Positions 50,031-61,771 of a DNA stretch of 64,000 bases are shown one piece after another; the stretch's first letter is position 1; each line of letters opens with the position of its first letter. The DNA is taken from NCBI GenBank assembly GCA_905331475.1, contig CAJNYU010000495.1, positions 124,001 to 188,000 of the forward strand, given 5' to 3'. This DNA is from Rotaria socialis. Lineage: Eukaryota > Rotifera > Eurotatoria > Philodinida > Philodinidae. Position numbers and translations under genes: made by a program. The notes below the pieces were generated by a model, which did not search any database, had not been told where the DNA came from, and saw only the letters and a program-made list of their open reading frames with translations.

Positions 50031-52397
50031 ATGAACGACGAGATAAAACATTTTCCTGAGAATGTGCAAAAATTGTTAGCAGATGCAAGAATACCAATTA
50101 AACAATTAAAACCAATCTATTATGAATTGACTATTGGTGAACAATTTCCTGATGATTCTATTCGATTGATTGAAGTTAACAATTCATTAATTGAAGAATT
50201 AGAAAAGAGTAAAAAGTAAATTTTCATTTTAGAACTATAGAATGATTTCCTATTAGAAAAATAGTTATTTCTTAGAAAAATGTCTAATTTCATAAAATGA
50301 TAAACATTAGCTATTGTGCTAGATAAGAGATAAACAATGACGATAATATTTTTATATCGAACAATTTATCTAGACTAGTCATTCGAGGTGCTAACGATGA
50401 TTTTGCCGCATTATGTACGTCAGATCAAATATTCGAAATCAAATCTGCCGAAACATCAAATACATTGTTACTCGCGAGTCCACTTGATTCTTCATCAGTG
50501 AATAAAGAAAATGGGTGTATTGCATTGACAGTAAATTTCTTTTGAATAAAAATCTAATAATCTCTACGAATAATTCAGGTAAATTCTATTTTACATGCAA
50601 AACTTGAATTAACACAATGTGTACCAAGATTAAAACGTATATGCCAATTATTTGAAGAAAATCCATATCGGGGACATTTCGATGATGATAATGATATTGA
50701 AAATCCTAAACCAAAAGTATTAAACGTATGAATATCGTTCTTAACTTAATTCTGATTTTTCATAGATTACAATGGAAAATATAAAAAGCGAAGTACAAGC
50801 AAGTGATCAAGCTATTGATGCATATTTAAAGAAGCTCAATGTGGTTACAATTGATGGTTTGTAAATATGATGAAATATTGAATTCTATGTTTATCATTCT
50901 ATTCAGGTTATTTGCGATTATTGGATTTTGATTTTCGTACCAAACTTATTGAATACATTTTTTCACTTCTATCAATTCAAGATTGGTCAAAAGATCATAT
51001 TCCCATTGACAGATGTGCAACTGAAATGAAAGAAATATGTCCGAAGTAAATTAAAAGAAAAAAGCTAAACACTTGTTACTTCTTTTTTTCTATATAAAAT
51101 GCAACATTGCTTTTTTTGCTTTTGTTTTAGATATGTCGCAAAACAATTTCTTGAACAAATAGGTACTATTTCAAATGATGGTAAGTTAATTAATTTAGAG
51201 AATGAATTTTCTTATTTTAATTCATTTGTTTTTTTTGTGTAAGGTAATTCTATTTCTTTGAATGCAAATACGATTTCAACACATTATGCATTAGATCTAT
51301 TACGAAACTTAGAAAAAGTAAAAACAAAAGAATTTAACTAACAGATCGTAATGAATTGAATTTAGTATGAATCTAATTTTTCTATTATTGAAAACCATAA
51401 GAGAAAATTTTCTTTCAGAACGGTCGTAGGAGAATATTGCAAAAACATCAAGGCACTTTCTGTTTGTTAAAGTTCATTTACAATATTCTTATCTGAACTA
51501 CTAAGCACTACAGAACTTCATTCACTACAGGACTATGCGACTGTTTGCTCTATGTTCCAGTGGTCATTCATCGAAAACTCAACAATTCTCGACAATAAAT
51601 CTGAATCTTTACTTTTTCGATCATTTCCTAGAGTCTAAAATTTTTCGTAAAACGTTCGTTTTAAATTTCGTAAGATAGACGATTTGACCGAGAATCTTTT
51701 CGTTTTTTCATTTAGAAATCTGCAAAGTATTTCATAAGTAATATCAAATTTGACGTTTTTCCTTGTTTGTACTTTCGAAATGTAAGATTATACAGTGTTT
51801 CCTAATTCTGTCACTTACTCTCTATGGAATGTGGCATTGTCAACAATATGTCGATATAAGAGGAAAGATTTAATATAAATAATAGATTAATTTTTATTTA
51901 TAACTATTTCAATGCATCACGATCTACATTCCTTTTTATGAAATACAAAATCTTTTAAATAGATGAAATTATCCGAATTCATGACATGCTGGCGAGAATG
52001 CGTACCATCGGATTTTCCGATCGATTTAGATCAGCTGAAAGTAAGTCATTTAACATGTATGAGTTCAAATGAGATACTTATGATTTTCTTTATTTTTTAA
52101 TCATAGGGATTTGTGATTATTTCTGAAGGTACTATTTCGTATATTGATACGGATAATCTTAGTGAAAAACCTTATGAACGGTAAATAATAAACAAAATAA
52201 AAATCATCAAATTTACTAATTTCTATTTTAGAATGAAAACATTATTTTCTCGAAAGAATACTTGGACACTATCAGAAATAGAACCATTTTTATCTAGTTT
52301 AACGACATCCAACGCTGAATTCAATTCTTTATTAGCAATGCATACACGTTGTATTATAAAAGATGGACAAAAATATTATGTCCCTAAATATAATTAA
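50031..52397 (+). CDS. DSCC1: Sister chromatid cohesion protein DCC1 (alternative RFC subunit)
   Basis: Exon 1 (50031-50215) encodes MNDEIKHFPENVQKLLADA. The next (from 50374) gives LVIRGANDDFAALCTSDQIFEIK with TSNTLLLASP. Later exons carry the LKLTQC-like ILHAKLELTQCVPRLKRI block, a middle winged-helix region (YLRLLDFDFRTKLIEYIF), and a last exon at 51963-52397 (KLSEFMTCWRECVPSDFPID, LDQLKGFVII, ending YYVPKYN). The order matches DCC1, which with CTF8 and CTF18 forms the alternative clamp loader that acts on PCNA during replication and cohesion. The protein is close to family size. A 644-bp intron (51319-51962) precedes the last exon; the rest are short. An AATAAA at 52447-52452 fits the cleavage signal at the end of a UQCC2-urease-DSCC1 transcript. 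Confidence 0.88.
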
Positions 52398-53765
52398 TGT
52401 ATTTTTTTTTCTTCTATGTCAGATATATACACATAAATATAGAACAAATAAAAACCATTGAATTATCAAAGATTTACTTATCAGATTTATTGACAACGAG
52501 TTAATTTTATAGCTAAGCAAAATAAAGCGGATGCCACGAAATGATGATACGTGAGATTTTATTTTCATCTTAATGTTGAATGACATATCTCAATGTGATA
52601 TATTAATATGAGAGTCTACTATATTAGTTAGATATTCAATTAGAACTTTTCGTAAGATTTGATTTCGATAAAACTGTTGCGTGCCAAAATAGTTGACTCA
52701 TATATATTTCTTGTAATTATTTTAGTTTTGCGTACGCATTCATCCTCAGATGAACATCTCTAATATTCTTTTCTAATATTTTTACATTATAAAATACGTA
52801 TATCGCTCATAAATAGTCCAAGTGACAAATTCATTTGCATCACGGCCTGCATTCATTGCTTTTCTATCCATGCCCTATAATACATTATACCATATGTTTT
52901 TTTTCTCAGTAGTCTATTCTGTAATAGATGGCTAATTTCTCCTAATATTGAATATCCCATTGTTTTCCGGTTGAATCTCTTGATAATATATTTAATTCAT
53001 AGTTTCTTTCAACTTAATTTAAAAAGTTATCAATGAAAAGAAGAAACCAATTCTATAAAAGTGTCTTCCTTTCTAATAAAAAGATGCATTAATTAGAATA
53101 ACGAAGTACTCAAGTGATCTTCAAATATCTATGGGTGTTCTTAAAATAGTATTTGAGATAGCATATCTATGCATCGAATTCTTTTCACTGTTTACGCGCT
53201 TCGCTCACACCAAATCAATTAGCAAAAATATACGAAAAATATCTTTGAATAGTATCTAAAATGAACACGTTTTATCTTAGAGCTAGTAAAATTGTACTCG
53301 GATTTAAATTTGAAAATGAATTTATACATGATAACCCGTAAAACGATGCTCGAAAAATATTTACTTTTTATTTTGTCATTGGTATACGTTAATAAGAATG
53401 ATTTATTTTGAGTTTCTACATTCTTGAGATATGTTCATATTCTAGAATAGATATACTTCTGAACTATTCGTTAGGAAACTTATAATAGACATCAACACTT
53501 ACTATTAAAAGTTAGCTCCAGAGGATGCTATTGTCTTCGAGTCATGAATAGTCAAATACTTGCCTTCAATTAGTTAAATTAGTTTTGTCTTTCTTTATTA
53601 CTATCAACAACTATGATAGGTACAAATAGCCAACGAATTAAATTTTAGAGAGCAGGAGCATAAATCTTTGTTGTTAGTCTATATGAGCATGGGATTTTAC
53701 AACTTGTAGCAATTCATCTAATTATTCAGATCTTTTTTTATTCCAGTACGAATACAATAAACTAT
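52398..53765. other. Intergenic, no gene recognised
   Basis: AT-rich. Apart from the DSCC1 polyadenylation hexamer near its start, I see no coding or repeat structure. Confidence 0.4.
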
Positions 53766-54725
53766 GACATCATCGTTAGCTGTCTCATTGGCGATCGCTC
53801 AAAATATTGTCATTGAATACATGGAATTAGGTGTGTTTGTTTGTCTTCGGCACTGTTGGTTCTCTGATGAATATGATACTCTTCTCTCGAAACAATTTGC
53901 GCTCAGTTTCTTGCTGTACTTGTAAGTAATCTGAAACTAAATAGAGATGTGCCAACGATAGAGATTCAAAATATGTTCTAAATAATTTCTAATAAGTGAT
54001 TGAAATCAAAAAATCTATATATAAAATTAGCTAATTTTCTTTTCGAAACAGTGTATATTGAACATTATTGATATCATCGGCTGTTTTTCATAGATTTTTT
54101 TACATCATCATTCGTTGCGATCATTCTACTATTCATGGGTATTCTACCTTTAATTTATGCTCAATCTCATAAACCGAGTCCATTCTTATCCGTTTCGTCT
54201 TTTTGTAAGATCCGGATCTATACTAATCAATGGAGTGCTATGTCATGCCGATGATTGTTAGCTATGGCCTGTGTAGATCGTTGCGCTGCATGTTCGGCAA
54301 GTGCAACTATTCGTCGTTTTGCTCTGGTAGGCTTGACTCATCGACTAGCAATTTTGATAGCCATCATGTGGCTGATTTTACCCACTCATACATTAATCTT
54401 TGCCAATATTTTACTACCAGGTAATGTCACATGCATAATATTGCAAAATGATGTTGCCATACTTCATGGTATTTACACAATTATCATGGATGGCCTATTA
54501 CCTCATACAGTTATGCTCGTATGTACCGTATTTCTGAACTGTTTGTTTATATATTTCCAGCTTCATCGTTCTATTCAAACACATTGGTTTCAAGAAAATT
54601 TCGGAAAGAATTTATTAACACGTGCCAATAGTTCATTATGTTTTTCCGTTGGAATCGAGATGTTGTTGCTCCAATTAATCAGACTCGGAAGAATGGTATC
54701 ATCGATGGAATGCCTATGGCAATAG
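53766..54725 (+). pseudogene. Rhodopsin-like GPCR relic
   Basis: The ATG at 53766 starts MTSSLAVSLAIAQNIVIEYM and is followed by broken frames. From about 54.1 kb a recognisable seven-TM core appears: a TM2/3 region ending FCKIRIYTNQWSAMSCR, an in-frame TGA at about 54248, LLAMACVDRCAACSASATIRR (a DRY-type position at the end of TM3), TM4 (LAILIAIMWLILPTH), a loop with a Cys, and TM5 (GLLPHTVMLVCTVFLN). TM6 and TM7 are missing; the frame ends at 54725. These are class A receptor features and the style recalls the large lineage-specific peptide-receptor families of rotifers. The stop, the frame change and the lost C-terminus argue against function. Confidence 0.65.
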
Positions 54726-55531
54726 CTAGAAATTTTAAACATTAAATCAAAATCATCTTTATATGTAAGCTACTCGCTCGTAAATAAAAATACAAATAAT
54801 AAAGAATATTATACTCATGTTTAGAAAGAAACAAAACTTTACATCATTAACGAGATGTATTCAGAAAAATATTTTAATGATAACTTTAACATAAACTTGT
54901 ACGAAACTAACATAAAGTTAGATCAAATACTATACTGTAACAGAATAAAAAATAAGTCTCATCTCATTTTCAATGTGTAATTGAAAATAAAAAATAGAAA
55001 TTCAATGCAGCTTCCTCACTATTATTATAATTCACTACGATGGATCTTAGGCTAGATTCATTCAAGTTTTATGAAATGTTTAGAAAACGTTGAGATTGTA
55101 GGAAAGAGAATATTTCGTAGATATTCAACAAAACCAGAGTCAAAAAATTTTGCCAGCTTTCATTCTGTGTATACATATGGTTTTCAAAAGAGTATGTTAA
55201 CATGAAAAAAAACACGTTGTTAGTATAAAAATATTCATTTATTTATATGCAGTGCAAGATTTCATTCAAAATATTGGCAATATCAGAACTTATATCTTGA
55301 TTTATCCTATCAAAAAATAAATGCTACAAACTTTTGAAACGACTATGAATAGCTAGGGACCTTGTTCGATCATGTATGAAAAAAGTCGTCAATTGACTTC
55401 GGGAAATATTTCAGAGTTTTCATATTTTATTTGCAAAAAACAACTTGTAAGATAAATATTATGAATTTATTTAAGAATAAAAAAATAAGATCAATTAAAG
55501 GAATAAATAAAAAACGTTGTGTTCCCAAAAG
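54726..55531. other. Intergenic, between the GPCR relic and p22phox
   Basis: AT-rich. On the minus strand an AATAAA hexamer at 55466-55471 suits polyadenylation of the p22phox transcript. Nothing else was recognised. Confidence 0.45.
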
Positions 55532-56068
55532 TTAAGCATTGTATAGAGTATTATATGCATGAGCACGTGGAGGAGGTCGTGTTGGCATTGGTACTGCATC
55601 ATCTGTTGTTTTGGGTTCAACTGGTTTCCATTGTTCTTGATAAAGTGCTGCTAAACCATAGGCACCAGCACCAATGAACAATGATATTGCAGGTGTAATA
55701 GTTGATATAAGAAAAAGACAAGGTAGACTAAGTAAAATGTACAGAACAAAACGAATAAAATAATTTCGAGTTAATGGACCTAATTTTGTAAGTAATACTG
55801 ATGGATATTTTTGTAGTGGTCGTGGTTTTGATTTCTTAACAATACGTCCACTACGTGGATATTCGATAATAATAATAAATACTGCAAGAATAAGTCCATA
55901 GATACCGATAGGCCATAATGAAAATTGAAGAATAATTGTTAAAATACTAAATGTACCTAATATATAACCGGTTAATAAAACATGTTCATTAGCCCACATA
56001 GCCCATTCAATAGTAGATGCAGGTAAAACTATTTTCGTTAGTGCATCTGTTGGCACATCTGTTGACAT
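55532..56068 (-). CDS. CYBA: p22phox, cytochrome b-245 light chain (NADPH oxidase subunit)
   Basis: A single-exon, 178-residue protein. After an N-terminal extension of about 18 residues relative to human p22phox comes the signature IEWAMWANEHVLLTGYILG. Membrane segments, an EYPR motif, LGPLTRNYFIRFVLYILLSLP and EQWKPVEPK follow. The tail keeps a proline-rich PMPTRPPPRA, the type of site that binds the SH3 domains of p47phox/NOXO1. p22phox stabilises NOX1-4 in membranes and anchors the cytosolic regulators; no NOX gene is in this window. The start ATG lies six bases after a TTCTAG acceptor-like site, and the ASB gene ends 164 bp upstream on the same strand. Confidence 0.92.
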   Translation of the reverse strand: MSTDVPTDALTKIVLPASTIEWAMWANEHVLLTGYILGTFSILTIILQFSLWPIGIYGLILAVFIIIIEYPRSGRIVKKSKPRPLQKYPSVLLTKLGPLTRNYFIRFVLYILLSLPCLFLISTITPAISLFIGAGAYGLAALYQEQWKPVEPKTTDDAVPMPTRPPPRAHAYNTLYNA

Positions 56069-56076
56069 GTTTATCT
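56069..56076 (-). promoter_or_regulatory. CYBA: Candidate trans-splice acceptor of p22phox
   Basis: On the minus strand ATTAATTCTAG ends at 56075 and the ATG starts at 56068, leaving only ATAAAC between. The upstream gene ends 164 bp away and no AATAAA intervenes. The pyrimidine tract is weak, so this is less convincing than those at 46271 and 50020. Confidence 0.35.
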
Positions 56077-56232
56077 AGAATTAATTATATATGAATAACG
56101 TATAAAAATATGTTTACAACATTGAAAATGACTAGTTAGTTAAAGAAACAAAACAAAACTAGATAAAAATAGACTATTATGACGAAATTATTTGACAATT
56201 CGTAAGAGGACATATCGTATTGTTGTCATTTG

Positions 56233-57198
56233 TTATTCATCACATGAACTAAACAATTCCTTCAATGTAATATAATCTTTCAATTGTGTTGGTAATGGCA
56301 ACTGTAATGTTTTTTTCCATGTTCGTTGTCCAAGCGATGAACGTATTCGAAAACGAGATCGTTTTTTTAAATTTTTTACTCGTGTACATTCATTCCAAAC
56401 TATTCGTTCAATTTCAGGATATTTAGTTAATTGTTTAGCAAGACATAGCGTTGAATATAATTCTTCTATATTTATTGAACAGCCACATTGAACAAGAAGC
56501 TTTACATTTTTAAGATTTTCATTTAAAATAGCCAATATAAGTGCATTGAAACCTTATTGATAGGAAAAAATAGACAGATATATTCATTTTAACAATACAA
56601 TAGTAAATTGATTATATATTTGTATTTTCTTACCATCGCGATCACGAATATTTAAATCACATCCATGTTTAACAAGTACTCGTAATACTTCATCATGATT
56701 TCTTGCTGCAGCAACATGTAAAGCAGTCCAACTACGTGTACATTCATTTAAATCAGAACCACCTTCTATAAGAATTTCTGTTAATGTTGAATTATTTCCA
56801 CATGCCGAAACAAATAAAATAGTTTCATTAAATTGATTTCGTCCGTTATATTCGATACCAGCTATTAAGAACATTGTCGCAACATCTTTATGACATTTCC
56901 AAACAGCTAGAAAAGTAAATAGAAATTATGTATCACATAATAAGCAAAATATTCCAATTTATTATTTACCAAGATCAAATGCTCGTGATGTACGTTTATT
57001 TCTTAGTACACAACTACGATTAAGAAGTAGTTCAACAGCATCGGTTAAATTATACAATGTAACAAGTTCTAATGATTTGAAATCATTTTTAATAAAATCA
57101 ATATCACTATTATAAACAATTTGTTTTCTTTTTTTGACATCTTTACGCCGAATTGCTTCGTATAAATATTAACGTTTAACTGAATGATGATTATCCAT
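56233..57198 (-). CDS. Ankyrin-repeat and SOCS-box (ASB-type) protein with an early in-frame stop
   Basis: Three exons: 57198-56971 (YLYEAIRRKDVKKRKQIV ... DAVELLLNRSCVL), about 56908-56635 (ankyrin repeats such as RSWTALHVAAARNHDEVLRV and LVKHGCDLNIRDRDG), and about 56554-56233 (FNALILAILNENLKNVKLLV ... ending in a SOCS box, RFRIRSSLG ... LPLPTQLKDYITLKEL). ASB proteins are substrate receptors of Cullin-5/Elongin B-C ubiquitin ligases; the SOCS box recruits Elongin and Cul5. The only ATG in the right frame (57198) is followed by a TAA after nine codons (57169-57171), directly before conserved-looking sequence. It may be a nonsense allele, a sequencing error, or the true start may be unrecognised. 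The rest of the frame is intact. Confidence 0.75.
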
Positions 57199-59786
57199 TA
57201 AATAGATACAATTCACAATAATAATAATAATAATAATATAAAAATAGATATTCCGAACATAATGAACGTTTTTTTCGTCTAAATTTTTACTGATAAATCA
57301 TGACAATTATCAGTAGATAAATATATACGATGATTTATATATGTAGAATATGATTCTTTTGCCGAAGTATGCGTGACTTGGATTTGTCAAACAAAATCAC
57401 GGAGAGAAATGTTTATCAATATCAAATGCAGTTAGTGAAGCGACATCTAGATTTAAGGGATACATCAGAAAAAATAATTATCGTAGAATGTTAATAAATG
57501 AAATGATCTATTCGTTTTGATATTTTACTTGTAAGAAATATGAGTTTTACACAAATCATGATGCCATACTCTTTTTTTAGAACAATGTAGAAGCGAAATA
57601 TCAATTAAGTTAACTCTCCAATTTTCGTTGATTAAAGAATTAAACGGAATGAATAAACGATAGCAGATAGTAATGGTATATTTCATATACTGTTATAACT
57701 ATTTGTTTCAAATTAGTTTTACTTGAAGTGCATTAATAAATTTTCAGTTTGAAATTACTTTGATGATTCATGCTCACAGCGTTATAGACTATACTTTAAC
57801 ATAACCAATTACTATTATTAGTTAACCCCTTCTACGTACGTTTAATTCTAACGAATAGTAAAATATACGTACGAAAGAAAGTGAAATATCTACGCCAGAT
57901 GTCGCTAGTTAACAATAAAGTACAAGTGAAAACAATTAATTTTTTCATTTGTTTTAATATGTTATCAAAATAATTTCGCTTTCGGATGAAACTATAAAAA
58001 TCTATCTTTGTTATTTCAATCAGGTCAAAAACATTCATTGACTAGTTTAATTCTTGTAAATTCAAAAATGAATAAATATTTTTTATTTAGATTTAATGAA
58101 AAATCGAAATGATTTCATGCTTTCTGCCAGTCGTATACGAAATAGTTGAGCAACATAAAAATGTATTCAAGTCAGGTGCTTTTTCATCGATTGTTAATAT
58201 AATCAATGTGACACATCATCGTTATTCTTATTTATTAGTGATTTATTTTAATACAATATCGAACTTAATGGATACCCAGGTTGTTTCCTCAAATAAATAA
58301 ATCATTAAAACTAATTATTTTCATTCATGTCAAAAAATATTTTACTGATCATCTTTTATTCCACATTGAATTATCAAATAGCGTCTAAGTGAATGATTTT
58401 CCAATCGATTTTCGATATTTAAATTTATTTTACCAGAATAAGATAAATTTTTTAAACTTCCAACAAACTATCATCTAACTATGCTATTAAATAATAACGA
58501 AATTGTTTTTTGTTATTTATGCAAATTAACATATTTGAATAGAAAATTCTTTTTCTTTTGTTTGGAACTAATTTATCTTCTCAATAAACGTCTCACTTAT
58601 GTTAATGATATTAATTCATTGAATATTCTTCGAGAGAAATCATTTCATGCTGATGATCATTATCTCAATATTCATAAGTCACATTTACTATTTATATGTC
58701 AATTAAAATCAAACTATGAATTTTATTTTGACGAGTTTGTTTTGATCAATGATTTATATTTATTTTATTAAATATTTCATTAGAACTAAAACTATAATAA
58801 TCATGCTTTTGTGAATTGAGCCTCTATATACATATAAATGCTAAACCATCTATGATAATAGAAATATATTAAGATGATAATATATGTAAAATATTAATTT
58901 CGTTATAGTATTCGCTGATCTCGAAGAGCAACAAACTTAACTCTACGAAGTCTAATAGAATGAAAAGTTTTTTCAATAGTTTGGTTTTTGTGGTTGACTG
59001 CTCATGGAAGTATCCTATAAAGAACAGTATCATTTTTTTGTTGCCTATGCCATTTTGTTTCTTAGAATTGAAGTTTTTTGTTTTATTGTATTTAATATGC
59101 ATGGGTGCTTTGTATTAAATAGATGTACATGTATACTACTCGATTTCTACTGGGCAGGCATATAATCAAATTAGATCAATATTGTGTAGCTTCAATACAC
59201 AACTCAAAACAAAAAAGTAGTAGCAAACTTTTGACCTCGACTGTATAACTTTGCCATCAAGAAGTAGCGTGTCAGCTTCTTGAGACTCGTTTAGCTCAGC
59301 CTTAAAGACCAGAAAATATGCTGTAAGACATTGACATTTACATTGCTAAATATATTAGCTCAAAAGAGAATGAAATAAAACTCAAAAAGTTTTTGTGTAA
59401 ATGTAATATTCCGGCAGTCTTGAAGTCTATTCACGTTTTTATAGTTTATACTTCATCATTGTTCTGTGTGTAAAATACATCTATGTATACTAATCTTGGG
59501 ACACATTTCATTAAACTCCGTTGCTAAAAATGTGTAAAAATATGAATACAGAATGTGTAATCTATTTAAGAAAAACACGAACAAAATTTTCTTCTTAATC
59601 TGACATAGTTTATACGTTTCCAGTAAACTGATATGACTTGCAAGACTGAGTGGCAAATATTTTTACTCTAAAGGATACTTTAAGAAATAAAAATACGATC
59701 ATAAATTGAAATAATTATCTCGATTGTGGTTCGTTCGACTAGACTCCTTTTTTTACTTCCTGATAGAAGCTTATTTAAAGTTTCTT
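57199..59786. other. Large intergenic stretch, no convincing gene
   Basis: Contains an (AAT)n run at 57217-57239 just upstream of the ASB gene. Open frames at 58109-58300 and 58481-58771 (plus) have AT-driven Leu/Asn/Phe-rich composition with no recognisable domain. I do not call genes here. Confidence 0.4.
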
Positions 59787-59970
59787 TTTGTGTACTCAAA
59801 AAATGAGTACACTATAGAATCGGTCCGTGTGTCCGGCCGTTTACACGACAACTCCTGAAAGGCTAATTCGATTGCCATGAAATTTTGTGCACAGCATTAT
59901 CTCATCAATATATCGGTCGAGTTCGAAGATGAGAATAATTTGCCAAGCATTTACTGAGTTACAGCAAGAA
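59787..59970 (+). repeat. Dispersed repeat, copy C (terminal fragment)
   Basis: Begins with the same palindrome (GTGTACTCA ... TGAGTACAC) and follows copies A and B through TGTGTCCGGCCGTTTACACGA, TCTCATCAATAT and TCGAGTTCGAAGATGA. It loses similarity around 59970. Only the first 180 bp or so are present, so copies differ in length but share one end. Confidence 0.8.
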
Positions 59971-60459
59971 ATATGATTATTTTCTATGATACATATATTT
60001 AGAATCAGTTTAAAATCAAGAACAAATTAGGATAATTCAATATGTTGCCAGTTTTAAAAAAATGAATAATTGACGCTAGCCGATTTTTTCCATGATGGAT
60101 GATTATTATAGATATATTACGAAATTGCTGAAACATGCATATAGAGATCGATTGGTATAAAAGATATAATGCTACTTGTATTGAGTCTAGCTTGTTTGTA
60201 CTGTTGTTAATGGTATTATAATCTGCGGTGAAGATTTCAGTAGTTGTTCTATTTTGTAATAATATAGAAAAATAAAAATATACCAACGTGAAAAAATTAT
60301 CAATACGAAATATCTTCATAAAAAAATGTCAATTAAATAAGGTATAAAATCATATGAACTGATGTGATCAGAATGAATGGAAATGTCTTAATAAAAGAGT
60401 GCTTAAGAAATAAGGAAATGAGTCTGAAATAAGTGAATTTTTCTCTTCGAATTATACCT
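59971..60459. other. Intergenic, no gene recognised
   Basis: AT-rich sequence downstream of repeat copy C. Nothing was supported. Confidence 0.4.
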
Positions 60460-60968
60460 TAATTGAATCTGCTGAGCCACAAGCGAGATCTTCACCAAAG
60501 CCATTGCAACACCAGTTCACAGTTGATGCTTTCATTGGATTTCTGAGTATAATCATGATCATGTAAGACGTTGCTCATAATTCATAGTTGCAATTGATCT
60601 CTACAAGAAAATTTAAGATAGCTGAACTTACTTGCTTTTCGACTCACTTTTTCAACGTGTTTTGATATCAAATTATGGAAAGTCGATGAACAATTTGAAC
60701 ACTTCGTTGGGTCGCATGAGTAGCTGATATTACTTTGTAGTAAATATTTACCGCATTTCCACTTTCACATTGGATATCAATTTTTTCCACGGCTACTGCC
60801 CAGCTCAAGCAAGCACGGCCATAAACGACCATATATGAACAACATAAACCTCGAACTGGCTCTTGTAATAAGTTTGAATTTATTTCGACGCACACTTGAA
60901 ACGTTTCCGAATAACGAACATACCAGTTCTCTGAGTTATGACATGACTGAATTACAAAGAAATCTAAA
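60460..60968 (-). CDS. Possible small Cys-rich secreted protein, partial model
   Basis: On the minus strand an exon starting near 60956 (after a TTTGTAATTCAG acceptor) encodes CHNSENWYVRYSETFQVCVE, LLQEPVRGLCCSYMVVYG and EKIDIQCESGNAVNIYYKV. A second acceptor near 60550 opens NPMKASTVNWCCNGFGEDLA and CGSADSIK before a GTATAA donor. The paired cysteines and the CCNGFGEDLACGSAD pattern look like an extracellular disulphide-rich protein. I found neither a clear start nor stop, and the junction between the two parts is not worked out. I do not recognise the family, and it may be a relic. Confidence 0.3.
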
Positions 60969-61771
60969 ACATAAAATGCTACAGTCAAGATATTACTGAG
61001 ATTTCCTTCAAAGTTTTATTACCCATAATCTTGTAATACTTTATGAGATGTGTGATCACTGATTGATACGTTCTTCAAGAACTATATAATATTAAGATGG
61101 GAATGAGTTTGTAAGTATCAAAATCAAAGCTCATTTCCATCGAATACTATCATATAACATTTATTTATTAAACAATAAAAGTATATATAAATCTTGAGCT
61201 ATTGTGAATAAAATGGTTTCGTTTCATTGGTTTGTTTGCTCATGTTACTTAACTGATTAATAGCAACAGAATTAATGAAACGAAGAATATCTATGATGTT
61301 GTTACTGAATGATATGAAGCGAATTGAAAAAAGTAAATACATTTGTCATGTCATTTTCAATTTATGTTTAATACTTTTGATTATTTATGATCAGTCATTT
61401 CCATAGTACGACTTAAGATGATATAATATCACAAAATGCTTTCATCTGACATTGTAATTCTGATTGCTCATATCTCAATCAATAAAATATATTCTTTTAT
61501 AGATAAAAAAATAATCAAATCATTGTCAAGATTTTTATTACTTTCACATCATATTCATTATATTAATCTCTTTCTTTATATATATATATATACAAACACA
61601 CATAAACTCAAATAAGAAATCTGACTGAAGAAATGCACACACACACAAATGAAAAATAAAAACAAGCATAATCGTGAAAATTTGCGCATATAAAGAATAC
61701 TTATTGTTTTGTTCTTTGTCTTTCGATTCAAAACAATCAAAAACAAAAAAAAGAAGATAAAATTAAATATT
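60969..61771. other. Intergenic, 3' flank of the receptor kinase gene
   Basis: AT-rich with a (TA)n run at about 61577-61592 and a (CA)n run near 61630. No gene was recognised. Confidence 0.4.

Noticed and set aside
57819..57913. TAGTTAAC repeated 87 bp apart, considered as an 8-bp target duplication
   Set aside because: The enclosed sequence has no terminal inverted repeats, so it is likely coincidence in AT-rich DNA.
58109..58771. Two plus-strand open frames of 63 and 96 codons
   Set aside because: AT-driven composition, no domain, no consistent splicing between them.
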